The notes under the pieces: generated by a model
Databases searched by the model: none
Told to the model about the DNA's origin: nothing
Seen by the model: only the letters and a program-made list of their open reading frames with translations
Translations under genes and position numbers: made by a program
Assembly (NCBI GenBank): GCA_964514215.1
Contig: CAZEPW010000027.1
Span: 1 to 43,311, forward strand
Reading direction: 5' to 3'
Source of the DNA: CAYQUC01 sp964514215
GTDB lineage: Bacteria > Pseudomonadota > Gammaproteobacteria > UBA6429 > Thiohalophilaceae
DNA: 43,311 nt
Part shown: piece by piece, positions 8,967 through 17,954 of the stretch
How positions within the stretch are numbered: the stretch's first letter is position 1
How the letters are laid out: every line of letters begins with the position of its first letter

Positions 8967-9596
8967 TTATTTTTTTGAGGTCATAACGATAAGATGACGT
9001 TGACCTTCAACATTGGGCACATCAAGCGTAATTGGATTGACTTCAAAGTCCGCTATGATTTCCGCAATTTCATCTTGCGGAACATGACCCTTCATGCCCA
9101 AGTACTCCGTATTATGATGTGCTAAATGACAGGTACTTTGGATAAACTCTTGTAGGTTAGTATAGGCTCTACTGACGATTTGATCAAAACTAGATTCAGT
9201 TTGGAATGATTCTACACGAATATGCTCAACACTCACATTACTAATTTTGAGTTCGGTAACTGCTTGATTTATAAATCGCGTTTTTTTACTATTACTATCA
9301 ATCAACACAAACTGCTTTTCAGGAAAACACAGCGCCAATACAATACCGGGCAAACCGGCTCCGGTGCCCACGTCTAAAACTCGATCACCCTGAATATAGG
9401 GAATAATGGCCAAACTATCGAGTATGTGAACACTTACTAATGCTTTCTTATGGCGTACAGCGGTTAAATTATAGACTTTATTCCATTTATGTAACAGTTC
9501 GACATAGCAAATCAGTTGATTTTGTACATTAGTGCTTACTAACACCTGTAGTGTCGCAATACCTTTCTCGAGTAAATTGTGTAATTCTTGTGACAT
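8967..9596 (-). CDS. rsmG: 16S rRNA (guanine527-N7)-methyltransferase RsmG
   Basis: A 209-residue protein of normal GidB/RsmG length. NLTAVR near residue 44 and LDSLAI near residue 58 are family signatures. VLDVGTGAGLPGIVLAL is the SAM-binding motif I, and SRAYTNL corresponds to the usual SRAFA region. The enzyme methylates G527 of 16S rRNA; its loss gives low-level streptomycin resistance in other bacteria. It is followed by parA, as in most gammaproteobacteria, but is separated from mnmG by two inserted genes and its own 213-bp upstream gap, so it probably has its own promoter. Confidence 0.95.
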   Translation of the reverse strand: MSQELHNLLEKGIATLQVLVSTNVQNQLICYVELLHKWNKVYNLTAVRHKKALVSVHILDSLAIIPYIQGDRVLDVGTGAGLPGIVLALCFPEKQFVLIDSNSKKTRFINQAVTELKISNVSVEHIRVESFQTESSFDQIVSRAYTNLQEFIQSTCHLAHHNTEYLGMKGHVPQDEIAEIIADFEVNPITLDVPNVEGQRHLIVMTSKK

Positions 9597-9809
9597 CTAG
9601 ACTCACTTAATCATTAACCTTATCTTGTCATAAGGTATTTAGTTTTAATCAAACATTCTCACCCTATAAATCTTATGCTCACCATATTCCTTATGAATTA
9701 AACCGCACCTGAAAAGATAAAACATAATTATTTTTAGTTGACCTAATATTTTATAAGAATTTTCTACATTTGGCCCCTGTTATTTTAAGTAAATAACCAA
9801 CAAAGCCGT

Positions 9810-11513
9810 TTAATCAAACTTAAATTTGCTTACCAAAGTTGACAAATTATCAGCCAATTGATTTAATTGCTCATAAGCTAAAGCAATATTATCTGCTGAC
9901 TCGCAGTTATACTGAGCAAGACTATCAACAGAAATAATGTTTTGATTAATATCCTCAGCCACTATACCTTGTTCTTCAATCGCATTAGCAACCTGCGTAT
10001 TAATTTCAAAAATATTGCTGACAGCTAATGTAATCGATTTCAAACTTTCGCCTGTTTGAACTGCCTGTTTAACGCTAGCTCCAACCGTCTCAATTCCTTT
10101 TTCCATTACACTCACAGCACTATCTGAACCACTTTGTAAGCGTTCAATCATTTGTTGAATTTCAACAGTTGAATCTTGTGTTCTACTTGCCAAGGTTCGG
10201 ACTTCATCTGCAACCACAGCAAAACCTCGACCATGTTCACCTGCTCGAGCAGCCTCAATAGCAGCATTTAATGCCAACAAATTAGTTTGTTCTGAAATGC
10301 CTCGAATGACATCCAAAATACTACCAATACTCTCACTATCGGTTTTAAGCCCTTGAATTACAGTTGCAGCTTGTTCTATTTCTTCCGACAAGACATTAGT
10401 GATACGAATATTATCTTCGACTACCAGCAAACCAGAAGAAGTTTCATCCCTAGCCATACGAGCAGACTCATCACCAGCTGCAGTATTTTTCGCAACTTCG
10501 TGTATAGAGGCAGACATTTCATTAATAGCGGTTGCCACTAAACCAATCTGATTCTTTTGTTCAAATGAATTTTCTTTTGCCTGCACCGTAACCTTTACCA
10601 TTTCAGTTGAAGAATTGGATAACTGTTGCGCCGAATCAGCAATTTCTTTTATAAATATACGATGATGATCCAGAAAATTATTGAAGTCTTTTGCTAAAGC
10701 TGATATTTCATCACTACCACTATCATCAATTCGTTTAGACAAATCACTACTACCAGTTGCTAGATCATTTATACTGCCACTTAGTTCTATAAGTTTTTTA
10801 GCTATCACTAATTTATAAACATAATAAATTGCGGCAACTAGAATTATCAAAACTCCAACTAATGCAGTTATAATTTTAAAACCAGTTACCACACTAGCAT
10901 CAGCCTGAGCGCTGATGTCGTGATTGACTTCCAAAATGCCACGAACATCACCCAACTTCCATCCGGTTTTTGGAGTGTCCGGATGCGAATTGTGACAATT
11001 AACACAACCTTGAGCTACCATAGTATCAGCAACAGCCACTCGCAAAAATGACTTCCCGTCTCTATTAACATTTTCCACAAAAGCACCTTTCGGATTTTTA
11101 ACAAGGTATTCCCAAGCTTTAATTTGAAAACTATCCAAAACCCTATTTTTTCGATTTGGAAATGGATAAGCACTATATAGATTAACTGATGTCCCCTCGC
11201 CCTTTAATAAAACACTTAAATCATGAATCATTGTTGCCGGCAATGGAAAGGCATTTGGATTATTTTTATGATTAATCGCCGGCTTCATATTAGTAGCTGA
11301 CGTAACTTTTTTTAAAATATTTTTTACATAATATTTACGTAAAACTTTAAATTGTTTTGCGGTTTGCTTCGAATTTGCAGTGGCACTTTCAATCACTCGA
11401 TTTTTTATTTCATTCGGAATGTAATAACTAAGTGATAAAATAGTAATGATAAATAAAATAATAATTGGTAAAACCAACTTCCAAAACAAGCTACCAAAAA
11501 AATTTCTAGACAT
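9810..11513 (-). CDS. Methyl-accepting chemotaxis protein with periplasmic DUF3365 haem-binding sensor
   Basis: A 567-residue receptor. TM1 is ~10-30 and the periplasmic sensor ~31-208, of the DUF3365/Tll0287-like type, with one c-type haem motif CVNCH at residues 170-174. TM2 is ~211-233, followed by a HAMP region (to ~290) and the MCP signalling domain with the conserved hairpin tip (ISEQTNLLALNAAIEAARAG, GRGFAVVADEVRTLA). No C-terminal CheR pentapeptide is present; the protein ends SKFKFD. The haem should make it a gas or redox sensor feeding CheA. The haem neighbourhood (ACVNCHN or GCVNCHN, then PK..W.L.DV.G) is shared with the DUF3365 protein at 16424-17266. It is inserted between mnmG and rsmG, away from any che genes in view. 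Confidence 0.92.
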   Translation of the reverse strand: MSRNFFGSLFWKLVLPIIILFIITILSLSYYIPNEIKNRVIESATANSKQTAKQFKVLRKYYVKNILKKVTSATNMKPAINHKNNPNAFPLPATMIHDLSVLLKGEGTSVNLYSAYPFPNRKNRVLDSFQIKAWEYLVKNPKGAFVENVNRDGKSFLRVAVADTMVAQGCVNCHNSHPDTPKTGWKLGDVRGILEVNHDISAQADASVVTGFKIITALVGVLIILVAAIYYVYKLVIAKKLIELSGSINDLATGSSDLSKRIDDSGSDEISALAKDFNNFLDHHRIFIKEIADSAQQLSNSSTEMVKVTVQAKENSFEQKNQIGLVATAINEMSASIHEVAKNTAAGDESARMARDETSSGLLVVEDNIRITNVLSEEIEQAATVIQGLKTDSESIGSILDVIRGISEQTNLLALNAAIEAARAGEHGRGFAVVADEVRTLASRTQDSTVEIQQMIERLQSGSDSAVSVMEKGIETVGASVKQAVQTGESLKSITLAVSNIFEINTQVANAIEEQGIVAEDINQNIISVDSLAQYNCESADNIALAYEQLNQLADNLSTLVSKFKFD

Positions 11514-11732
11514 AAAAGCTCCTTTTTCAAAATCATAATTATCAATAGATTTTAATTTTAGCGGCTGTTACTGCTAATACTTGAGTTTGACAATAAGCTG
11601 GATCAAAAGCTGTGTGAACTCTAATGCCGGTAGGACGAATTAAAGGTTAGCTGTTGGATTGTGTGATTTAGCTGTTTTTGAACTAAATTAAACGCTCTAA
11701 ACTAACATTAAAACGTTTAATCGTGTAAGTAA

Positions 11733-12218
11733 CTACTTACTTACAGCTATTGAAGTTAATTTCTTCAATGCTCCGGTTATTTTAGCAACAATTTTTGCCC
11801 GGTCTTTTATATCATGGCGTTTAGCAACGTAAGATGGATCATTATAGGACAACCATACCTGACCATGATCATCTTCCCACGCCAATGCTTTTAACGGCAA
11901 ATCAAGTCCCGCTGTTTGTCGGCTAGTTAAAAGATGTGAGCCCATTTTCGGATTACCAAATATCAACAATTCCGTTTTACGTAATTTAATCCCAACTTTT
12001 TTAGCACCTGCATCATGACTCCAACGTGTCACAATGGTAATACCCTTCTTCTTTAAGACTACTTCTAATTTATCAAGCGTGGTTTTAACACTATTAGCAC
12101 TTTTAATGGAAATCATGCCAGCTACTTTTTCTGCTTGATGTGCACTACCATCAGCATGCAACAATGGGCTTGTGCTTAAAACGGCAAATGCCAGTAATAC
12201 GATAAAAAGTTGTTTCAT
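11733..12218 (-). CDS. Secreted DUF302 family protein
   Basis: From ATG 12218 the protein is 161 residues, starting MKQLFIVLLAFAVLSTSPLL with a signal peptide ending around LLHA. The frame opens four codons earlier, but GGGGA lies directly before ATG 12218. The mature part is a DUF302 domain (ELLIFGNPKMGSHLLTSRQT and WLSYNDPSYVAKRH are typical). The biochemical role of DUF302 is not settled; members are often periplasmic and linked to redox or metal settings. It lies between mnmG and the haem chemotaxis receptor, on the same strand, 81-220 bp from each. Confidence 0.88.
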   Translation of the reverse strand: MKQLFIVLLAFAVLSTSPLLHADGSAHQAEKVAGMISIKSANSVKTTLDKLEVVLKKKGITIVTRWSHDAGAKKVGIKLRKTELLIFGNPKMGSHLLTSRQTAGLDLPLKALAWEDDHGQVWLSYNDPSYVAKRHDIKDRAKIVAKITGALKKLTSIAVSK

Positions 12219-12311
12219 AAAAATCCCCAATATTAATTTATAATTATTAAAGCCACGGTGGCAGACTGTAAATACAGTATTCTATCAACTTTAACCTGTT
12301 GTTAAGAGTAA

Positions 12312-14216
12312 CTATGCAGTTTTTCGTTGCTTATTTTTAGTGGATTTCTTTAAATACACCAATAAAATAGAAATAGCTGCCGGTGTCATCCCCGAAATTC
12401 GGGATGCTTGTCCTATCGAACTGGGCTGAATCCGATTTAACTTTTCACAAATCTCAGACGAAAGCCCATTAACATTCTGATAATCCATTTTTTCAGGTAA
12501 AACGGTATCTTCATTACGCCGCTGCTTATCAATTTCTTTTTGTTGCCGCTCGATATAACCCGAATACTTCACTTGAATCTCAATCTGCTCAATAACTGCT
12601 GCATCCGTTTCAGCCTCACCGGTTTTTGTATAATTAGTAAACGTAATTAACTTATTATAATTCACTTCCGGTCGACGCAATAAATCCAACAAATTACTTT
12701 CACGCAACAGCTCATTGCTAATCGCGGCCTTGGCTTCACCGTCTTGTAAATCTTCAGGACGAACCCAAATTGAACTCAAACGCTGCATTTCTGCAGCAAC
12801 TTTAGTACGTTTTGTATCAAACTTCGTCCAACGGTCACCATCAACCAAACCCATTTTATAAGCAATTTCGGTTAACCGAAGATCAGCATTATCTTCGCGC
12901 AGCGATAAACGGTATTCGGCGCGGCTAGTAAACATACGATAAGGTTCTAGAGTACCACGTGTGATTAAATCATCAACTAAAACGCCCAGATAGGCCTCGT
13001 CACGCCGTGGACACCAAGCAGATTTTTGTTGTACTTGGCGTGCAGCATTTAAACCCGCCAACAAACCTTGGGCGGCAGCTTCTTCATATCCGGTGGTGCC
13101 ATTAATCTGCCCGGCAAAAAACAAACCTTTCAGATGCTTTGTTTCTAATGACGGCTTTAAATCACGCGGATCAAAATAATCATACTCAATGGCATAACCC
13201 GGTCGTGTAATATGCGCGTTATCAAAGCCCTTCATGCTGCGCACCAACTGCAGCTGCACATCAAATGGCAAGCTGGTTGAAATGCCATTGGGATAAACTT
13301 CATTAGTGGTTAATCCTTCGGGCTCGATAAAAATTTGATGCGAATCTTTATCAGCAAAACGTGTCACCTTATCTTCAATTGATGGACAATAACGCGGCCC
13401 AACACCATCAATCACCCCAGTATACATTGGCGAACGATCCATCCCGGCACGAATAATGTCATGGGTTTTTTCATTAGTATGAGTAATGTGACATGATACT
13501 TGTTGTGGGTGATCGCTGACATCACCGATAAATGAAAATACCGGTGTTGGTGTATCACCCGGCTGTTCCACCAAACCACTATAATCAATGGTTTTACTGT
13601 CAATGCGCGGTGGTGTACCGGTTTTTAACCGGGCAACCGTAAAAGGTAATTCGCGTAAGCGTTTCGATAATGCATTTGATGGCGGATCACCTGCACGCCC
13701 ACCTTGAAAGTTTTTTAATCCAATGTGAATTAAACCACCTAAAAAAGTACCAACCGTCAATACCACTGCGGCAGCCGAAAAACTCAAGCCCATCTGAGTA
13801 ACAACACCCACCACAGTGTCATTCTCAACAATCAAATCATCCACCGACTGCTGGAACAACGTTAAATTTTCTGTATTTTCCAACACCGAACGCACTGCAT
13901 GTTTATACAAAATTCGATCTGCCTGTGCGCGCGTTGCACGCACTGCCGGACCTTTGCGCGAATTCAAAATTCGAAATTGAATACCCGCTTGATCCGCTGC
14001 TCGCGCCATCAAACCACCAAGCGCATCAATTTCTTTTACCAAATGCCCCTTGCCAATGCCACCAATAGCAGGATTGCAACTCATTTGACCCAGTGTTTCG
14101 ATATTGTGAGTGAGCAATAACGTTGACGCACCCGTGCGCGCCGATGCCAATGCGGCTTCAGTACCAGCATGGCCACCACCAACAATAATCACATCAAAAT
14201 TTTGGGGAAATTTCAT
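12312..14216 (-). CDS. mnmG: tRNA uridine-34 5-carboxymethylaminomethyl modification enzyme MnmG (GidA)
   Basis: A 634-residue flavoprotein of standard length. FDVIIVGGGHAGTEAALASA at the N-terminus is the FAD-binding Rossmann motif, LKTGTPPRI lies near residue 200, and the family segments YCPSIEDK and MTRPGYAIEYDYFDP-like (here ITRPGYAIEYDYFDPRDL) follow. The C-terminal helical domain binds MnmE and tRNA. Works with MnmE, encoded at 25907-27265, to modify wobble U34. In many relatives mnmG-rsmG-parA-parB is one operon; here DUF302 and the chemotaxis receptor interrupt it. A perfect inverted repeat lies ~80 bp upstream. Confidence 0.97.
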   Translation of the reverse strand: MKFPQNFDVIIVGGGHAGTEAALASARTGASTLLLTHNIETLGQMSCNPAIGGIGKGHLVKEIDALGGLMARAADQAGIQFRILNSRKGPAVRATRAQADRILYKHAVRSVLENTENLTLFQQSVDDLIVENDTVVGVVTQMGLSFSAAAVVLTVGTFLGGLIHIGLKNFQGGRAGDPPSNALSKRLRELPFTVARLKTGTPPRIDSKTIDYSGLVEQPGDTPTPVFSFIGDVSDHPQQVSCHITHTNEKTHDIIRAGMDRSPMYTGVIDGVGPRYCPSIEDKVTRFADKDSHQIFIEPEGLTTNEVYPNGISTSLPFDVQLQLVRSMKGFDNAHITRPGYAIEYDYFDPRDLKPSLETKHLKGLFFAGQINGTTGYEEAAAQGLLAGLNAARQVQQKSAWCPRRDEAYLGVLVDDLITRGTLEPYRMFTSRAEYRLSLREDNADLRLTEIAYKMGLVDGDRWTKFDTKRTKVAAEMQRLSSIWVRPEDLQDGEAKAAISNELLRESNLLDLLRRPEVNYNKLITFTNYTKTGEAETDAAVIEQIEIQVKYSGYIERQQKEIDKQRRNEDTVLPEKMDYQNVNGLSSEICEKLNRIQPSSIGQASRISGMTPAAISILLVYLKKSTKNKQRKTA

Positions 14217-14292
14217 GACTTTCCTATGACTTAGAGCTTTTGCTCACAACATTCAACAATCCGCATTATACCGTGAAGTTAGGGTAAACTCA

Positions 14293-14321
14293 TTTAATTG
14301 TTTGTTATTTAAACAATTAAA
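14293..14321. repeat. 11-bp inverted repeat between mnmG and the HDOD gene
   Basis: TTTAATTGTTT (14293-14303) and AAACAATTAAA (14311-14321) are perfect inverted arms around a 7-base loop, in the 328-bp divergent region 14217-14544. It could be an operator or hairpin for mnmG or for the HDOD gene; the sequence alone does not decide. A short segment at 14358-14397 resembles 15822-15867 on the other side of the HDOD gene. Confidence 0.5.
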
Positions 14322-14544
14322 CTCATAATGACATTATTTACACTGATATTGTGATTCCATCACCCCAACCCACAAAGAATATTCATAATAATTAAAACCC
14401 ACGTGATTTAAGCGGAAACCTCTAAAAATTGCCGTCACATAAACCGCTAAAATTGACCGATGAAATTAATATTTACACTAACTTGCCGATATAAATAATT
14501 AATGAAACCAAATCAAATAAACACACAATTTAAGTAACAAATAA

Positions 14545-15774
14545 ATGATTAACGTTAAAACACTTTTAGATTTTAAAGATTTTAAATCACTCAGCGATGT
14601 GGCATTAATCGACATCGCAAGTAATGCTGAAATTGTATTAATAAAAAAAGGTAAAAGTTTAAACGCCAAAGATACCGAACAACAAAAACTATTTTTGCTC
14701 AATGGCAGCATAGAACTTCGTGGCATCGATATTAGTGATACTACCATAAAAGAAAATACCGAGCGTGCACAACAAGCAGTGTTTCGTTTTCACTCTCCCG
14801 GTTTAACTGCACGTTGTGTTGTGGATAGTACCTTATTATCAATAGATTCAAAAACCTTAACGAAATACATTGAGACCATAACAAAAACCAGTGGCATGTA
14901 TATCGATACTGTTAAAATAGACATGTTGCCCAGTACTGGCAACGAAATAATTTCAGAAATAACAGAGCGCTTTAATAGCAAAGATTTTAATTTACCCAGC
15001 CTGCCCGAAATGGCTCTACATGTTAATAAAGCATTAGAAGATGACTCTATTAATATGAATTTACTCTCGAGTACGTTGCAATCCGATCCAGCCATTACAG
15101 CACGAATAATTCAAGTTTCAAACAGTGTTTTATTTCGTACAGGACAAGCAATAGAAAGTTTACAAGCAGCAATTACGCGCATAGGATTAGAAGCCGTTCG
15201 CTCCATTGTTGTTAGTGTGGTATTACGAGATTTATTCCATCCTGATACCGTACTCATAAAAAAAACCATGAAACGTTATTACGAACACAGCATACGCATT
15301 GGTGTAATCTGTTATGTACTTGCAAAGCGCTGTAAACAATTTGATCCCGATCGCGCCTTTCTAGCAGGGCTATTGCATGACATTGGTGTCATTCCACTAC
15401 TCGTTATCGCAGATAAGCATTCTGAACTATCACACAAAGCCGGTGCGCTCGATGAAGTTTTAAGTGATCTAAAAGGCACTGTCGGCAGCATGTTATTACA
15501 CCAATGGGATTTCGATGTATCCTATGCACTAACATCAGAACAAGCTTATAAATGGGATCGTGAACCAGGCCCTGAGCCTGATTACTGCGACTTAGTTCAA
15601 GTTGCCTTATTACACTCTAATTTAGTGGGGGGTGAAAAAATTTCAGGCCCATCACTAATGGAATTACCGGCATTTCGACGCTTAAAATTAGGCGGTACTG
15701 ATCCAGCGAAAGACATAAAAAAATTAACCGAACTGAATAATCGCATTACAGAAATGATGAATAATTTAGGTTAA
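14545..15774 (+). CDS. HDOD domain signalling protein with N-terminal cyclic-nucleotide-binding-like fold
   Basis: A 409-residue protein. Residues ~10-115 resemble a degenerate cNMP-binding/cupin domain (LIKKGKSL, KLFLLNGSIEL). Residues ~150-340 form an HDOD domain: FNLPSLPEMALHVNKAL, then DPAITARIIQVSNSVLFR, GLEAVRSIVVSVV and the H-D pair in LAGLLHDIGVIPLL. HDOD proteins usually lack the full HD-GYP metal site and act as regulatory scaffolds in signalling. The start at ATG 14545 has only a weak upstream purine stretch. It is a single plus-strand gene between mnmG and the cytochrome operon, both on the other strand. Confidence 0.85.
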   Translation: MINVKTLLDFKDFKSLSDVALIDIASNAEIVLIKKGKSLNAKDTEQQKLFLLNGSIELRGIDISDTTIKENTERAQQAVFRFHSPGLTARCVVDSTLLSIDSKTLTKYIETITKTSGMYIDTVKIDMLPSTGNEIISEITERFNSKDFNLPSLPEMALHVNKALEDDSINMNLLSSTLQSDPAITARIIQVSNSVLFRTGQAIESLQAAITRIGLEAVRSIVVSVVLRDLFHPDTVLIKKTMKRYYEHSIRIGVICYVLAKRCKQFDPDRAFLAGLLHDIGVIPLLVIADKHSELSHKAGALDEVLSDLKGTVGSMLLHQWDFDVSYALTSEQAYKWDREPGPEPDYCDLVQVALLHSNLVGGEKISGPSLMELPAFRRLKLGGTDPAKDIKKLTELNNRITEMMNNLG

Positions 15775-15806
15775 ACTGTGAGGGTTGATGAAGTTTACGT
15801 CACAGC

Positions 15807-15832
15807 GTTGGGGTTCCTATCGTCACCCCAAC
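15807..15832. terminator. Hairpin between convergent HDOD gene and cytochrome operon
   Basis: GTTGGGGT (15807-15814) pairs with ACCCCAAC (15825-15832) around a 10-base loop, about 33 bp after the HDOD stop and ~50 bp before the end of the cytochrome operon. The position fits a transcript-end hairpin; there is no clear T-tract. Confidence 0.5.
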
Positions 15833-15884
15833 CTACCAGCAATATTTATAAACAAAATAATTAAAACTACAATTCACTTCTAAA

Positions 15885-16421
15885 TCAAGCATACCAATAT
15901 GTAATAAATAAATGATACAACACTAAACCAACCACCAAAATAGCAATACTGACATGCAAAATTAACCAACTATTAACATACACTAAATTTCGAACTTTTA
16001 ACTGTTGTGGACTTAATAAACCAACAAAACAATTAAACAAAAATAAACACGACAATAATACTTGATAAGCATAACCCAATTCCATTGAATGAATGTATAA
16101 CACTAATGGCGCAGCAACACCTTGTATTTTATGCAAACTACAATGATAACGAATTTGATTAACATTATTACGAGCCTTAGCCAATCGAAATTGGTAAAGA
16201 ACATACAGCAATAATAAATATCCCGTTATCTGCTTATAATAATTATTATGTTGAAGTTCATACAAAAATTCAAAACGGTAACCCCATATCAACTGCGTTA
16301 TATATAACGATAATAAGGTAAATCCAATAACCAAAAAAGCAACGCTATTAATATTAAAATCAGATATTTTAGAACGTAACTTAACCTGAAAATCTTCATT
16401 ATTGAGCAATATAATATTCAT
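15885..16421 (-). CDS. Four-helix di-haem cytochrome b-like membrane protein
   Basis: A 178-residue integral membrane protein with hydrophobic segments at ~27-46, ~62-80, ~101-133 and ~150-172. Two histidine pairs have exactly the H-x13-H spacing that binds two stacked b haems in cytochrome b and ferric reductase folds: H97/H111 in the third segment and H156/H170 in the fourth. I do not recognise a named family. The ATG at 16421 is preferred; a GTG at 16424 shares its G with the stop TAG of the upstream gene, so either start implies translational coupling. It is the last gene of the operon after the pentahaem cytochrome and the DUF3365 protein. Inferred role: carry electrons across the inner membrane to or from the periplasmic haem proteins. 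Confidence 0.7.
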   Translation of the reverse strand: MNIILLNNEDFQVKLRSKISDFNINSVAFLVIGFTLLSLYITQLIWGYRFEFLYELQHNNYYKQITGYLLLLYVLYQFRLAKARNNVNQIRYHCSLHKIQGVAAPLVLYIHSMELGYAYQVLLSCLFLFNCFVGLLSPQQLKVRNLVYVNSWLILHVSIAILVVGLVLYHLFITYWYA

Positions 16422-16423
16422 CA

Positions 16424-17266
16424 CTATAGACCTTTTAGGGTTTCAGAATCTGAATAATTAATAATTTGAACTAACGACGACATAGTGTTACTTGAAGACT
16501 TAGAGGTAACGTGTTTCATAAATTCTTTTGAACTAGGTAAAAAATAACCATCTACTGGCCACTTTTTACCAATTAATGGTGGATTATCTCTGCTCACTAT
16601 ATGATTAATATAACGCTCATAGCTTGTTTTAACCGACAACTGAAATTCTGAGATCATCACTAAAGCATCTTCAATTGATATTTTTTCATCGGGATACGTC
16701 CAGGTTGTCGCTCCCATCACATCATTAAGCACCCAATTATTTTTTGGGCTTTGGCTGTGTTTGTTATGACAATTAACACATGCTTTCGCGATTGCAATAT
16801 CTGCTGACATATAAACATAAACACCCATGTCATTAACGTGAAAAAAACGATCACCCATATTTTTTTTAATATTTTCAAAATTAACAAGTTGTGTACCGGT
16901 TAACTTATTTGCTTCATTAATTGGATAATCTGACCCTAAATACAACCCCAAACGTACTGGTCTGCGTTCTAAATTTTTAGCCGTTTCACGTAAAAATTGT
17001 GCCGGTAGCGGTCCTGCATTCACACCCAGTTCTTGCCAATCTTCATCAAATTTTAAACCCGTTTTTTTTCCTTTAATCACTATTTCTTTGGTATAAATTG
17101 ATCTTACGATTTTATTTTCATCATTTAAAATTTTAAATATTTTCTCAATGGATATTTTTTTATTCAAACCAGTTTCAGGTGACAGTGGTGCAGGTGCTGA
17201 CACAAACAAATAGACTGACAATATAACGCCGGATAAAAAAATTAATGTAAATTTTTTAGTATTCAA
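16424..17266 (-). CDS. DUF3365 single-haem c-type periplasmic protein
   Basis: A 280-residue protein with an N-terminal membrane segment/signal (residues 7-24) and a DUF3365/Tll0287-like domain carrying CVNCH at 163-167. The start is a TTG at 17266, strongly supported by AGGAGG five bases upstream (17272-17277), inside the end of the previous gene; the stop of that gene is one base away. The region around the haem (KACVNCHNKH, then PKNNW) parallels the chemotaxis receptor at 9810-11513. Beyond ~residue 200 there is a further ~80 residues with no recognised domain. In this family the haem usually serves sensing; here the operon context allows a role in electron transfer instead. Confidence 0.85.
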   Translation of the reverse strand: MNTKKFTLIFLSGVILSVYLFVSAPAPLSPETGLNKKISIEKIFKILNDENKIVRSIYTKEIVIKGKKTGLKFDEDWQELGVNAGPLPAQFLRETAKNLERRPVRLGLYLGSDYPINEANKLTGTQLVNFENIKKNMGDRFFHVNDMGVYVYMSADIAIAKACVNCHNKHSQSPKNNWVLNDVMGATTWTYPDEKISIEDALVMISEFQLSVKTSYERYINHIVSRDNPPLIGKKWPVDGYFLPSSKEFMKHVTSKSSSNTMSSLVQIINYSDSETLKGL

Positions 17267-17267
17267 G

Positions 17268-17954
17268 CTAGCCTCCTAATTTTTGTTTCTCTACTTGATG
17301 GAATTTTTTCTTAGAATAAGGTGAGTCTTTAAACTCGAAATACAACTGAATGGTGTTTTTTGATATTCTGTTTTTAAAATTAGTATTCACTTTCATTTTA
17401 TGATTGCCATGATAATCATGGCAACCAAGACAACTTTCCCAATCTTTATTTTGTATAATTTCCTGATGGGTTTTAGTAATGGGATCATTTTTTACTATTA
17501 ATTTTTCATGACAGTTTTTACAAAAAATCATTTCACTGGTCACGCGCCTACCGGTATGTTCTAAATGACAAGAGATACAATATTGAGGTTGTATCGCTGC
17601 TTGAATATTTTTATATTTTGGTTCAAAAAAACGATAAACTGGATGTCGATCATTTGGTCGCTCATGACAGAAAACACATTCATCATTAGCAACTGGTTTT
17701 AAACCAAACGATACTGCTTGATTACGTAAACCAAAAACAAAACGAACATTAGCCTGTAAACGTTGTCGAATGGTGCCAACTTCTTCTTTATGGCAATGCT
17801 GGCACTTCAAATCTTCATGACCAATATTACTTGGACCATTCGCATGCAACACCATTGACTGCGGTAAAGATAAGCTAATGATGAGCAACAAAAGTACAAA
17901 TGCACCACTAAAATAACCAATTTTTCTGCGCGAATTTAAAGTAATGCGTTCCAT
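17268..17954 (-). CDS. Membrane-anchored pentahaem cytochrome c
   Basis: A 228-residue protein from ATG 17954. Residues ~14-34 form a hydrophobic anchor or signal. Five CxxCH sites follow: CQHCH (51), CVFCH (93), CISCH (126), CKNCH (145) and CLGCH (175), with several extra histidines that could be distal ligands (H104, H133, H163, H182, H185). It resembles small cytochrome c3/NapC-like multihaem proteins that pass electrons in the periplasm, but is not a clear NapC or NrfH. The frame extends to a TTG at 17993, but ATG 17954 has GAGAGA upstream and gives a good N-terminus. First gene of the three-gene operon; its stop and the next start are separated by one base. Confidence 0.88.
   Translation of the reverse strand: MERITLNSRRKIGYFSGAFVLLLLIISLSLPQSMVLHANGPSNIGHEDLKCQHCHKEEVGTIRQRLQANVRFVFGLRNQAVSFGLKPVANDECVFCHERPNDRHPVYRFFEPKYKNIQAAIQPQYCISCHLEHTGRRVTSEMIFCKNCHEKLIVKNDPITKTHQEIIQNKDWESCLGCHDYHGNHKMKVNTNFKNRISKNTIQLYFEFKDSPYSKKKFHQVEKQKLGG

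Noticed and set aside
14499..15095. Antisense frames opposite the HDOD gene
   Set aside because: No domains or ribosome sites; opposite a gene with clear HDOD motifs.
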